Assembly (NCBI GenBank): GCA_049999805.1
Contig: JBNGIO010005257.1
Location: 1 to 34,250 of the forward strand
Source of the DNA: Folioceros fuciformis
Taxonomy: Eukaryota; Anthocerotophyta; Anthocerotopsida; Anthocerotales
Direction: 5' to 3'
DNA: 34,250 bases
Part shown: in pieces, positions 23,192 to 33,190 of the stretch
Layout: each line of letters starts with the position of its first letter
Position numbering within the stretch: position 1 is the stretch's first letter
Position numbers and translations under genes: made by a program
Notes under the pieces: model-generated
The model's database searches: none
The model's input: the letters and a program-made list of their open reading frames with translations, nothing else
What the model was told of the DNA's origin: nothing

Positions 23192-24736
23192 TCAGGTCGG
23201 AATGACCGGGATGATTGTAGTGCCCTCGTTGTTAATACCACTCGAGTTAGTTAGGGCACCAGTTTCACGAGACTGACTGCCCTTGGTGAACATACCTTCT
23301 AAGTGATCCAAACTTGGCTGGAAAGAATGAACAACAGATGTGTAGCGCTGGCATTCAGCCTCTTCCGAATAATCCACATCATAGGGGCATGAGGGAAAGC
23401 TGTGAAGCGATTTGCTCGTAACACTGTAAAGCAGAAGTATTGGAGTGCCCCGTACGAAGAGCGCAAGTTTGTCCCCTTGGCCTGCGAAGAGAAACCCGCG
23501 ATGGCGATTATGTGGCAACAGTTCGAGGAGGACTTCTGATTCTATTTTGTCAGTTTCGTGCCATGTCCCCCCATCAAGCTCCCAGACGCAGACACACATT
23601 CCGCTTTTCCCGCTGTCATTGTGCACTTCTCCAACGAGGCAAAGCCTTTCCTGAAGTTCGATGAGATTACAAGAGATCCATGGATTTGACCAGTCTACCG
23701 AGTGTCGCGTGACAAAGCTGCATTCAGGGACAGGAATTACCGAAAAGGAGTCCTCTTGGTCTGCATAGCATACGACTATAAGGCCATAAAGCTTAGACTC
23801 GGCCAACCAGTATCTCCGACCATTCCATGCAGTGATGTTCCCCATGATCCGAGAAATTGCAACTGGCACAATGTGTTTCGATGTCTCCCAAACTTCATTG
23901 CCAGTCTCATAGGCGCAAATTGTCATTTGCAAATAGTTAGGTCCTACCTCTTCTGATCCGTCGTCATAAACCTTGTGATCCGGAAACTCGTGAGCACCGT
24001 TGTCCGGTAGATCCTGATGCCTGATGAGAAACACTCTGTACGAGCTCTGTGATTCGTGATAGCTCATAGATACGAAATGGTATTCACTTCCAAGAGGAGG
24101 ATCAGGTACCGCTTCCCATGTCTTCCTGACCGGATTGACCACCACAACTGGTGGCATATTAGGTGAATGCAGAAGGCAACAGAGCAGCCCGCCAGCGCAT
24201 GCAGCACTGATGACTCGAAGCGCATGGGAAAGAAATTCTGGCACTAACATCTGCCAATATTGGTCAAGAGAACCGACGCCATTCTGCACACTACTTCCAC
24301 AATTTGCCTCACTCTCCACTGCCAGCTTCAGGAACCATGACACACTCCCGGAAGTTATCTTGTCAACTATCCAGATCAAAGACGCGGACTCAGCCTGCAC
24401 AGACCTCACAAATGCCGGTTGTCCAACTTCTGCCGGATCCGTTTTCTCTCTTGTCCGTTGCTCCTCGCCCTTCTCCATCACCGGCTCGCTCCCAGGAATT
24501 GAAACTGATGTATCCGGTTCCAAACTAGGTGTTGTGACGTCCACCAGCAGGAGCACCGGTACCATGTTATTTCGAGGCAGAACCAATGGTGCGCACGAAC
24601 TAAGATCCTGGTAACATTCAAGATCCGACATGGACCGATAGCCGGATTCACTTCCCTCTTCTGATTCAAGATCGTCGCCATCACTCTCCAGCTCAGCCTC
24701 GTCCAACGCTTTGCGGAGGAATCCCATAGTTTCCAT
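23192..24736 (-). CDS. F-box-associated (kelch-like) protein lacking an F-box
   Basis: Intronless, 514 residues from an ATG at 24736. The C-terminal two thirds align through their length with the neighbouring protein at 24996-26363: FLKLAV against FLRLAV, SAACAGGLLCCLL against SVASAGGLLCCAI, VVVVNPVRKTWEAVPDPP against VVIVNPLTRSWRTLPDPP, and closing SCPYDVDYSEE against DCPYYVEQSSR. This is the beta-propeller-type substrate-binding part of plant F-box/kelch proteins. The first about 130 residues are instead acidic and disordered (DGDDLESEEGSE), and no F-box pattern is present there or in the 259 bp upstream. If made, the protein cannot join an SCF ligase through the usual Skp1 contact. It may be a decoy, or may have another role. 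Confidence 0.75.
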   Translation of the reverse strand: METMGFLRKALDEAELESDGDDLESEEGSESGYRSMSDLECYQDLSSCAPLVLPRNNMVPVLLLVDVTTPSLEPDTSVSIPGSEPVMEKGEEQRTREKTDPAEVGQPAFVRSVQAESASLIWIVDKITSGSVSWFLKLAVESEANCGSSVQNGVGSLDQYWQMLVPEFLSHALRVISAACAGGLLCCLLHSPNMPPVVVVNPVRKTWEAVPDPPLGSEYHFVSMSYHESQSSYRVFLIRHQDLPDNGAHEFPDHKVYDDGSEEVGPNYLQMTICAYETGNEVWETSKHIVPVAISRIMGNITAWNGRRYWLAESKLYGLIVVCYADQEDSFSVIPVPECSFVTRHSVDWSNPWISCNLIELQERLCLVGEVHNDSGKSGMCVCVWELDGGTWHETDKIESEVLLELLPHNRHRGFLFAGQGDKLALFVRGTPILLLYSVTSKSLHSFPSCPYDVDYSEEAECQRYTSVVHSFQPSLDHLEGMFTKGSQSRETGALTNSSGINNEGTTIIPVIPT

Positions 24737-24995
24737 CGCTCAGAGCTCCCGGAGGGTGGTGGTCGGAGGGGTACAATTTATGAGGCGAAAGGCTTTCAAA
24801 CACAGACGTGAAAGAGGTCGAGCGTGCCCGATTGTTCCAGTAGGTTTGTTACAGCCGTTTGTACTTTAAACGAAGTATGTTGATAACCAATTGTAATTGA
24901 TAAGTACTAGGGTGCACGGCTTTGCAAACTATGTACCAGGAGAGAAGAGAGTTCATGCATTGAGATCGAAAAGCTGATAAGTAACCTCGTAAGTT
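24737..24995 (-). promoter_or_regulatory. Spacer between tandem F-box paralogs
   Basis: 259 bp that must serve as the promoter of the F-box-less gene and the terminator of the upstream F-box gene. No F-box coding remnant was seen in any frame. Confidence 0.4.
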
Positions 24996-26363
24996 TCACA
25001 AATTGTTAACCACATTCAAAGAGTGAATGAAGGAGTCTTCTATTGAATCCAGTCTAGGCTCGAAGGGCAGAACTACCGAACAGCACAAGGCCTCCCACCT
25101 ACTAGACTGCTCGACATAGTAGGGGCAATCCGGCAGCCTGCGGAAACATTTTTGAGAGAAGTCGTAAGCCAGAGATGCTGAGCAGCCATGCACACTTAGC
25201 CACATTACATCATCCCGGGCCACAAAGGTGAAGATGCCCTGAAGGGGGCTCCTGTCGAGGAGCCTGATGTAGGTCTCCGCTGGGACACGGCCGATCTCAT
25301 GCCACTGCATTGGCTTCTGAAGATACTCCCAGATACGAATGTTGACCTCATGGGTGCCATCCTCACTGACTACTTCTCCAACCAGCAGGAGCCGCCCTTG
25401 CTGCTCCACCAGGTTGCAGGACAGGGAAGCCATGCAGTGAAGGCCCTCAAACCGATTACGTACCCAAGGAAACATGCAGGTCCTGTCAGCCAAAGGACAT
25501 GGTGGAAGCTGGACCTTTGTCCAGACATCCTGGTACACGTTGTACGACAGCACACTGTGGCACAGCGGGAGCCTGTCAACAGTGAGCCAGTAGAGCCGGC
25601 CGTCGCAGAAAGTGGCATTGCCTTCAATCTCAAAGCCTCTGTACACAGGAAGGATGTGAACTGAGGTGTTCCATGACCTACTTCCAGAGTCGAAGATGCT
25701 TACCATGAAGTGCAAAAAGGTTTCGAACTCATCTTCCTGGCCGTAGCCATCGTCGTCTCCATCGCCTTCGTAGTAGTCACTAAGGATTACCTTGTAAGTC
25801 TTGGAGCCTAGATTGTGCACCATGGCCACTTTTTGAAACCTTCTGTTAGGGGGATCCGGTAGAGTCCGCCATGACCTTGTCAAGGGATTAACTATAACAA
25901 CAGAGCGGGCGTACTCCAGATTAGAGGCAATCGCACAGCACAGCAATCCCCCGGCAGAAGCAACGGAATGGATGTTCCACGTCGGAAGAAAATCCAGCGA
26001 CACCTTGTGCCATTTGCTCAGGCAAGGATCATGGCCTCCTGGAACTGTTCCGCTGCCGATATCCACCGCAAGGCGCAGGAACCAGGGCAAACGAGACGAA
26101 ATCATGGCGTTTTGCTCTAAGAACTTCCTCGCAGACAGCAAAATGTTCCACTTCTTGCAGACTTTGCGGAACCTGCAAACACTCAACGGAGGCAGGTGAA
26201 CCAGCACTCTTTCCACCACATCTGCCGGAAGAGCGGCCCACACCTCGGGCTCCATCTCTACTCCCTCTTGCGACTGCTCCTTGGAGCAATCCAACATGAG
26301 AACCACAACATGGCATTGTCTGCGGGCCGCGGTAGATCTAGATCCTTCCCCCCTCCATGCCAT
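24996..26363 (-). CDS. F-box protein with kelch-like C-terminal domain
   Basis: Intronless, 455 residues. The F-box spans about residues 40-86: LPADVVERVLVHLPPLSV, then the characteristic FRKVCKKWNILL. A kelch/F-box-associated region follows, with the block motifs GGLLCC, VIVNPLTRSWRTLPDPP, DGRLYWLTV and RRLPDCPYYV. Expected role: substrate receptor of an SCF (Skp1-cullin-F-box) ubiquitin ligase. Substrate unknown. The ATG at 26363 sits in an ideal GCCATGG context. A second ATG at 26255 (GAGATGGAG), directly before the F-box, is a possible alternative. The frame extension to 26378 begins with GTG. Tandem paralog of the downstream gene, same strand. Confidence 0.9.
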   Translation of the reverse strand: MAWRGEGSRSTAARRQCHVVVLMLDCSKEQSQEGVEMEPEVWAALPADVVERVLVHLPPLSVCRFRKVCKKWNILLSARKFLEQNAMISSRLPWFLRLAVDIGSGTVPGGHDPCLSKWHKVSLDFLPTWNIHSVASAGGLLCCAIASNLEYARSVVIVNPLTRSWRTLPDPPNRRFQKVAMVHNLGSKTYKVILSDYYEGDGDDDGYGQEDEFETFLHFMVSIFDSGSRSWNTSVHILPVYRGFEIEGNATFCDGRLYWLTVDRLPLCHSVLSYNVYQDVWTKVQLPPCPLADRTCMFPWVRNRFEGLHCMASLSCNLVEQQGRLLLVGEVVSEDGTHEVNIRIWEYLQKPMQWHEIGRVPAETYIRLLDRSPLQGIFTFVARDDVMWLSVHGCSASLAYDFSQKCFRRLPDCPYYVEQSSRWEALCCSVVLPFEPRLDSIEDSFIHSLNVVNNL

Positions 26364-27235
26364 GGCACAGGTTCCCACAGCTCGTCACACATACACACGG
26401 TATCCGCTCCACTTTGATAACCCACGCAGCACAGGGATCCTCCTCTCCCTTGGGCCGCAAAGGCTCCTTTCCTTCTAGGAGAAAACGAAGGCCACATCAG
26501 ACAGAGAATCGATGACCATCTTCGACTCCGATCTGATTGCAGAGATCCGAAACGAAGGTAAGGTTGGATGATCTCCGGAAATGCTATTTCAAAACTCTTA
26601 CTAACACAAGATCCTGGAGCACACGATACGATTGCACACCATGGCATACAGTTCGGGAAGTACAACCAGCCCGTTCGAGAGTTAACCCTTTCATCGAGCG
26701 TGGATACTGAGTCGTTCATTGCGCAAAAATTACGGATGTATTGGATGAAGGCTAGGACTCACCCGGTGCGAGGCCCAGGCGTTCAAGCGTCAGTTCACTT
26801 CGTTTCTTGACGTTTTTCTACAGTGCCTCCTGCTTGCGACCACCTGTTAGCCCAATCAACTGTTTCGCACGTTCAGTGTGGGACTCCAGATAACTGAGCC
26901 AAAAGCTCCCAGTCTGTAATCCAGACCACCGTGACTCACGACCCACAGCCAGATAAGGCTCCCTGCAATGTAAGGATGCCTGCATGTGATTTTACATCCG
27001 TTAGCTCCGGCTACTTCATTGCACCCACCGTCGGAGAACGACTAGTCTGCTACATCCATCTGCGGCATGTCCGACAGCAACCTTGAGCCCCGTTGGAGGC
27101 GAGTTGTCAAAAGGGTAGCATTGGGAAGGATACGACAGAACATGGTCAACGCGGGCCATTTCGTTGCAATCTCCCTCGTTCCAGGTTGTAAGCAGGTACA
27201 GAACCTCGCCAGAGGCTCTTTCCAGCCACCGCAGG
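26364..27235 (-). other. Spacer between the F-box and P-class PPR genes
   Basis: About 870 bp holding the F-box promoter/leader and the 3' flank of the PPR gene. Open frames here (for example 26719-26258, minus) lack family likeness and partly overlap the F-box gene in another frame. Nothing else seen. Confidence 0.45.
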
Positions 27236-29110
27236 CTACGGCAAGAAGCTAAGCAGATGCTTCCGTCTGTCGTTCAGAACTGCAACAAAAGTTGGGCCTA
27301 GGCTTTTCGACAGCTCTTGCAAGCCACCCTGGTCTCCTTCTCTCTGACAACGTTTCACCATCTTTTGTAGTAGTTCCCTCGATGGTTTGTAGCCCGCAGA
27401 CACCATTATCTCCAATGCGTCGAAAGCTGCTCTGACGTCTCGATTTACAACCTGAGCTTCAATGAGAAGAGAGTGCGTTCGGTAGTCTGGACTCACCCCG
27501 ATCTGTGCCATGTACCCGGATATTTGCAACACTTGAGCTGTTTTCCTGCTCTTGCCAAAGGCATGCAGCAACGCATTGCAAGAATGCACATCGGGTCTCA
27601 AATCGAAGACCGACCCCATGGCATCAAACGTCTGGTAAGCCCGGTCTGCATCCCAGATCTTGGCACTGGCAAGAATGACACAATTGATGGCCGCTGCAGA
27701 TACCGGATCCCCAGCTTTCAACCTATCCTCCAGCTTGAAGTAAGCAGCATCGACGGCAGCTGCTCCTCCTTTGGAGCAAGCCCTGACCAGGGGCATCAAA
27801 GATCCAAACGGCGATAGAACTTCCGGGTCGAAGTCAGGGTGTGAGTCTCCATGGGCCACCTCCAACTCATGCAACGCACTGAAAGCAGAGTTCAAATCCC
27901 CTGCAGCTGAGAATGCATGCAGGCGAGCCAGAAAGGCAGGAACACTAGGAGGGCAGGATTCTCCCAGAGACTGCTTCAAGAGATGCCAAGCTTGGTCTGC
28001 CAGATCCTTGTTGGCAGTCCGAGCAGCCGTGCTAAGCACAGCGATCATCCCCCCCTCATCCATGAGCAGATGATTCGTGAGCTTCCATTTCGACCCATCG
28101 TTCATAAATTGGAGAGCCAGCGTAGCGCATTCTGCATCATCCACCTCCGCGGCCACAGCAAGAAGCTCCGCTAGAGTCGCCAAGATGGGAGTCACCGACT
28201 GACTCTTGAGCTCCTTCAACACAGAAACAGCGACGCCGGTCCGCCTCAACCTGCCTGCCGCAATGAGCACCTCGTTGTAGGTGATCCTGCTGGGCACAAA
28301 CCCCTTCTCCACCATCGCCTGCATGTGTTTCAGAGCTGCATCCAGACGACGATGCAATGCACACAAAGCCACCACAAAATTGTAAGAATCTCCGTCGGGC
28401 TGAGATTCCGGGCCTCCCTTCTCCATCCTCTGCACAAGCTGCTCTGCCATTTCCGAGTTCCTGGCTCGGAAAGCAGACCGCATCACAAAGGAGAATGAGA
28501 CCAAATTCGGCGTCAGCCCCTCAGTCTCCATGTCATCCACAACACGGACCAAGTCCTCGGGAGCGGCATTCGCTCGCAGCTTGGCCTGAAGCAGCAGGTT
28601 GTAGGCTACGACACTGGCCTTGTTCGGCTGGCCTGCGCTGTCAGTCCCTTTCTTCCACTCCTCAAACATGTTCACAGCCTCCTCAGCCTTCCCCTGCGAC
28701 AGGCTGCTAGACATCTCCCTAGACAAGGTGGCCAGATCGAAAGCGGCAACTGGCAGATGCGGTTCCTGAGGCCGTAATGGCGGCCCAAAGCTGCCCTCCT
28801 GCAAAGTGGGTGCTGCATCTTCCAAACTGTTCAGAGGCGGGGACTCATTGTCGTCCCCTGGCTCAGGATACGAGGTAGCGACTTCCTGCTGAAGGTCCAG
28901 CTGCGGGAGCTGCCATGTAGGTGCACTGGTGCTGATTTTCCTGCCCTCTGCTGCATTGCCTGATCTGGCTGGAACGTCTACCGGCTCGACTCCCTCGGGC
29001 CTCAGAAACCAAGATGCAAGCTGGGCTTGCTGGGAGGAGGAGCCCCTGGAGTGGGACACGGAGGTGAGACAGCGGACCAGCGCCCGCTGCGCACCTCGCA
29101 AGATTGCCAT
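27236..29110 (-). CDS. P-class pentatricopeptide repeat protein, organelle-targeted
   Basis: Intronless, 624 residues from the ATG at 29110 (GTGATGGCA). The extension to 29122 starts with TTG. Residues about 1-60 are Arg/Ser-rich and nearly free of acids (MAILRGAQRALVRC), typical of a mitochondrial presequence. Plastid targeting is not excluded. From about residue 130 there are roughly ten P-type motifs with the VVAYNLLL / TPNLVSFSFVMRSA / PSRITYNEVLIAAG pattern. The array ends with YKPSRELLQKMVKRC and a short tail, with no E, DYW, SMR or endonuclease domain. Such proteins bind specific organelle RNAs to stabilise, process or translate them. The target is not predictable here, and I do not assign an Arabidopsis counterpart. 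Its start lies 368 bp from the divergent start of the next PPR gene. Confidence 0.9.
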   Translation of the reverse strand: MAILRGAQRALVRCLTSVSHSRGSSSQQAQLASWFLRPEGVEPVDVPARSGNAAEGRKISTSAPTWQLPQLDLQQEVATSYPEPGDDNESPPLNSLEDAAPTLQEGSFGPPLRPQEPHLPVAAFDLATLSREMSSSLSQGKAEEAVNMFEEWKKGTDSAGQPNKASVVAYNLLLQAKLRANAAPEDLVRVVDDMETEGLTPNLVSFSFVMRSAFRARNSEMAEQLVQRMEKGGPESQPDGDSYNFVVALCALHRRLDAALKHMQAMVEKGFVPSRITYNEVLIAAGRLRRTGVAVSVLKELKSQSVTPILATLAELLAVAAEVDDAECATLALQFMNDGSKWKLTNHLLMDEGGMIAVLSTAARTANKDLADQAWHLLKQSLGESCPPSVPAFLARLHAFSAAGDLNSAFSALHELEVAHGDSHPDFDPEVLSPFGSLMPLVRACSKGGAAAVDAAYFKLEDRLKAGDPVSAAAINCVILASAKIWDADRAYQTFDAMGSVFDLRPDVHSCNALLHAFGKSRKTAQVLQISGYMAQIGVSPDYRTHSLLIEAQVVNRDVRAAFDALEIMVSAGYKPSRELLQKMVKRCQREGDQGGLQELSKSLGPTFVAVLNDRRKHLLSFLP

Positions 29111-29478
29111 CACCGCATCCAAGCTACAGCCCGCTGACCCAGGTGCGGTGAAGTACGTGCCTATGCAGCAGGCGAATAGGTTTAGGGCAATTGCCTTTTG
29201 CCTCTGAATTTGAAGGAGACGAGAGGTAGATGGTTTGGCATCTTACACGGAGGCAATCAAGGAGGAGGTATGGGTAGGTAAGGATCTTATTCTGGGGTGA
29301 CAGGAAACGTGGGTCTATGCAAGAACTGCGAATTATGTATTCATGGGGACAGCAATCTGTACATCTGGGTTACCACTGCAGTCACCGGAATCCTCTTGTC
29401 TCTTTCGGCCGATGAACTGTGAATGGGTGCTGTACAGGAAGGTCTTGCTCCTTGAGTGGCCTCTGTTACAAAGTCCGG
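29111..29478. promoter_or_regulatory. Short bidirectional spacer between two PPR genes
   Basis: 368 bp between divergent start codons. Both promoters and leaders must fit here unless leaders overlap. No TATA box recognised. No other feature seen. Confidence 0.5.
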
Positions 29479-32400
29479 ATGAGGGCGTGGTTCTGGACCA
29501 AATTGCAAGGAGTTCACAGGACCACATGGGAGCCCGTTTTGAAGAGCACTCGGTACAATTCGCCTCGTGTGAAGCGGAAGCAGGCATTTTGGGCACAGTT
29601 TCCTACCGGAAAAGTACTTCCAGACCATTTCAGTTCTGGGAACTCAGTCGCAGCTCATGTGAGGCTACACAACGTAGCTCCGCGCTCTGTTGAAGAAGTC
29701 TACACGTTGTGTGACGAGGGGCGACTCCATGAGGCCCTGCTTGCAGCGGAAGGTGTGGGCCAGCGAGGGATGGCACTCACAGTAGACTGCGTTATCTGCT
29801 TGATCCAAGGATGCGGCAGAAAGAAAGATCTAGGAGCTGTCAGGCGTTTGCAAATGATAATGGTGGATCAAGGGTTTAGTTCAGACATCTTTCTTGGAAA
29901 CAATCTTATTCACCTGTTTGCCTCATGCGGTGCGTTGTTGGAAGCAAAGCAAGTGTTTCGTCAGACTTTGGACCCGAATGTGTACTCCTGGCAGGCTATT
30001 ATCTCAGCCCATGCTAACCATGGTCAGGGTGATGAAGCTATCAGGTTGTTTCAGGAAATGTTGTGCTCAGATGTGAAGCCAAACAACCACGTGTATGTAG
30101 CTGTCTTGAAAGCATGCGCCGTCTCGGGGGGCTTGGCTAGTGGGAGATGGATTCACAGCTATATGGTGGAAAGCGGATTTCAGTCAAATACGTATGTGGG
30201 GAACACAGTCATCGACATGTATGCGAAATGCGGAAGCACGGACGAGGCCAGAAAAGTGTTTGATGGCTTGTCACCGAGGAACTTAGTTTCGTGGAATGCC
30301 ATGATAGCTGGATACGTTAATAGTGGACAAGGTCAGGCTGCTCTTGATCTGTTTCAGAAAATGCGAGCAGAGGACATCCAACCAGATAAGAGCACTTTCT
30401 CAAGCATCTTCAAAGCTTGTGGCAACTTAGTAGCCATTGATCAGGGCAGACAAATTCATTCGGAGTTTACTGAAAATGGGTTGCCGCTCGGAGTAGTGGT
30501 TGGAAATACTCTGATTGATATGTATGTTAGATGTGGCAAACTAGAAGAGGCCCGCAGAGTGTTTGATGCGTTGGAAGCTCGGGATGTGATTTCATGGAAT
30601 GCCATGATTGCCGGATATGCCCAGGATGGACATGCTCTAGAAGCTCTAGAATGTTTCGGGCAAATGGAGCAGGAGGGTGTTGTACCTAACAAGGTTACTT
30701 TCATAAGCCTCCTGAAGGCCTGCGGGAACATTGCCGCCCTGGGTCAGGGCCGGAAGATTCATGCTCAGCTTGTCGAAGCTGGACTTGATGCTGATGTTGT
30801 TGTTGGGACCAGCCTTGTGCACATGTATGCCAGATGTGGGAACCTTGATGAGGCGTATGGTGTATTTGAAAAGTTGACGGAAAGGAGTGTCGTGTCTTGG
30901 AACGCCGTCATTGGAGCATATGCCCAGCATGGGTTTGGGAGAGAGGCATTACAACTGTTTGAGCAGATGCAACAGCAGGGCTTTAAACCAGATGACATCA
31001 CCTTGGTTTCTGTACTTTCTGCGTGCAGCCATGCTGGTCTCTTAGAGCAGGGATATCAATTATTCAAGTCTATGCTCAAGGATTTCAGCATTAAGCCAGG
31101 AATGTATCATCACGCATGTATGGTCGACATGCTTAGCCGGGCTGGCCACTTGCAGCAAGCAGAGGACTTCATCAAACAGATGCCTTTTGAGCCTGACGTG
31201 GACATTTGGATGACAGTCCTTGGTGCCTGTCAAGCATTTGGGGATGTCGAGTTGGGAAGGCGGGCATTTGAGAGTATCATTAGGCTGCAGCCGCTGAACG
31301 AGGCAGCATATGTCCAGATGTCCAACATTCTTGCCGCTGCAGGGAGGCCAGACGATGCAGCCGAACTGAGAAAGGACATGCGCGATGCAGGAATGCTGAA
31401 GTCACCAGGGAGGACGTGGATAGAGGTAGACGATCAGATGCACAGTTTCTTGGTAGAGGATAAGGATCACTCTCTGCGGCAAGAAATTTATGCTAAACTG
31501 AGGCAGCTGGCACCCTTAGTAGAAGCGGAGATGAGAAATAGAGTTCTGGCAGAGGATAGCTGTTCTGACACTGAACCCAAGGGCACACAGTATGCGGACC
31601 AGGGGGTGTCCAGTACAAACTCTATCAGGTAAGCTTTCCCCCACTGAGTCACTCTACGCTCTATATTGATGAATGAACAAAGGGCTCGTTGTGTACTGCA
31701 TGCTAATCTCTCTCGTTTCTTTGCCTGCCGTGCAGTGTGAGAGAGCCGTTATGCTCTTTTAGCTCAGCAGAAGATGTGAGCAACCTTTGTGAGCAGGGGC
31801 GACTGCAAGAAGCTTTGCAGATAGTAAGGGGTAGGATCCAACAAGACATGCCCATTTCCAAGCTCCTATTGTTCAATCTTCTTCAGTTCTGCATCAAAGC
31901 AAAAGATGTGGCAACTGGCAGGCTCGTGCATACCCTGATCAGGGAGAAAGGGCTCGACTCTGATGTTTTCTTCGGGAACAACCTTATTCGCTTATTTTCC
32001 TCTGGTGGATGTTTGTCTGAAGCACGCCAAATTTTCCTTGGAATCACATCACCAAATGTCTACACCTGGCAGGCTATTATTTCCGCCCACGCCAAACATG
32101 GGCAAGGTAGTGAGGCCATCAAGTTGTACCAGCAGATGCAAATCTCATGCGTAGTGCCAAACACCTACGTCTATGTTGCAGCCTTAAAAGCATGTGCTTC
32201 CTTGGGGGCCTTGAAACAGGGCAGGTGGATACATGCCCATGTCCTTGAAGCCGGCCTCCAGGCAAATGTCTTTGTAGGAAATACACTCATCGACATGTAC
32301 GCCAAGTGTGGGTGCTTGGAGGAGGCAAAGCGAGTGTTTGACAACTTGGCAGCCAAAGACGTTGTTTCATGGAACACGATGATTGCCGGATATGCACAGC

Positions 32401-32534
32401 ATGGACACGGGGAGGAAGCGTTTGGACTCTTTCAGAAAATGCAGCACGCAAGGATGACGCCGGACAGGGCCACATTGTCAAGTATTGAGAAAGCATGTCG
32501 TCATCTGACATCACTTGTACCAAGCACATCGTGA
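29479..32534 (+). CDS. PLS-E pentatricopeptide protein spliced to a second, truncated PPR array
   Basis: Exon 1 is 29479-31628 and exon 2 is 31736-32534. Joined in phase they give 982 residues. The ATG at 29479 opens a Lys/Arg/Trp-rich presequence-like stretch. The GTG frame extension to 29419 is ignored. From about residue 72 come P, L and S motifs (GNTVIDMYAKCG, VSWNAMIAGY), then E1/E2 motifs from about 569 (MPFEPDVDIWMTVLGACQ ... SPGRTWIEVDDQMHSFL) and no DYW domain. Residues 718-982 (exon 2) repeat the N-terminal part of exon 1 motif by motif: DVSNLCEQGRLQEAL against EVYTLCDEGRLHEAL, and NVYTWQAIISAHAKHGQG against NVYSWQAIISAHANHGQG. It stops abruptly mid-motif. PLS-E proteins usually specify C-to-U editing sites in organelle transcripts. 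If the intron is retained, translation ends at a TAA that overlaps the donor (31630-31632), giving an ordinary E-class protein of 717 residues. Confidence 0.8.
31629..31735 (+). other. Intron linking the two PPR arrays
   Basis: Strong donor ATCAG followed by GTAAGC. A CTAAT-type branch point lies near 31702, then a pyrimidine tract ending TGCCGTGCAG. 107 nt, phase 2 on both sides (AG plus T makes Ser). The downstream frame has no ATG near its beginning, which argues that it depends on this splice. Confidence 0.75.
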
Positions 32535-33190
32535 CGTCGGTTGCAACAACAACAATAGAGATCTTGTGTCAACTGCATGCTCTGATCCAACCTAGGTGAC
32601 TTCCTCTCCCAAATGAACTCTAATGTTTGAAGCGTTTTCTCTTTGTAATATGATGATTTCCTTGGTGCTTACTGACTGTGTGGCCTGTTCTTGTCATTGT
32701 CACATGCTTGGACGTCTGTAGAGACGTTTCAGGCACTAGATTCATCTCTGTTGTGGACAGATGCATCCAGCATTTCCAGTCACAACTGGTTGTTTGGCAG
32801 GTAAGGTAGGTGAACGACCGGGTTTTGCCTTTGCCGTGTCGGATCCTTTGTTGGGAGTATCTAAATAACCGAAGGCCTTTCTGGAGTCTGATGAACAATG
32901 CTCTTTGGTACAGAGAGATGTAACGGGCCTTTTAGTCTTCCCGAAGGTGGAGAGAAGGACAGGGTAACAAGTGAGTGTTTCCAGCGCAAGGACCCGATTT
33001 CTGTCACAGACTTCAGGCTCCAGCGCTGATTGGGCTAGTGGACCGTACAAGTAGGAGAGAAAAGATCTAGAGGTATAGCCAGAATCAAGTGATACATGTC
33101 GGGATCCTTCCCTGGGCTCAGGTATGTCGAAGGCCGCCATGCACATGTGTGAAGGTGAGCTTTACGGCAAGGAGTCTCGCCCTCGCCCCA
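32535..33190. other. Convergent spacer, PPR / nicotinamidase
   Basis: About 650 bp holding two 3' ends. Similarity to the PPR array ceases at 32534, and I see no continuation of the duplicated array. Nothing else recognised. Confidence 0.45.

Noticed and set aside
31737-32534. Separate second PPR gene starting at 31737
   Set aside because: The frame opens with GTG one base after a perfect splice acceptor and has no nearby ATG. It is better explained as exon 2 of the preceding gene.
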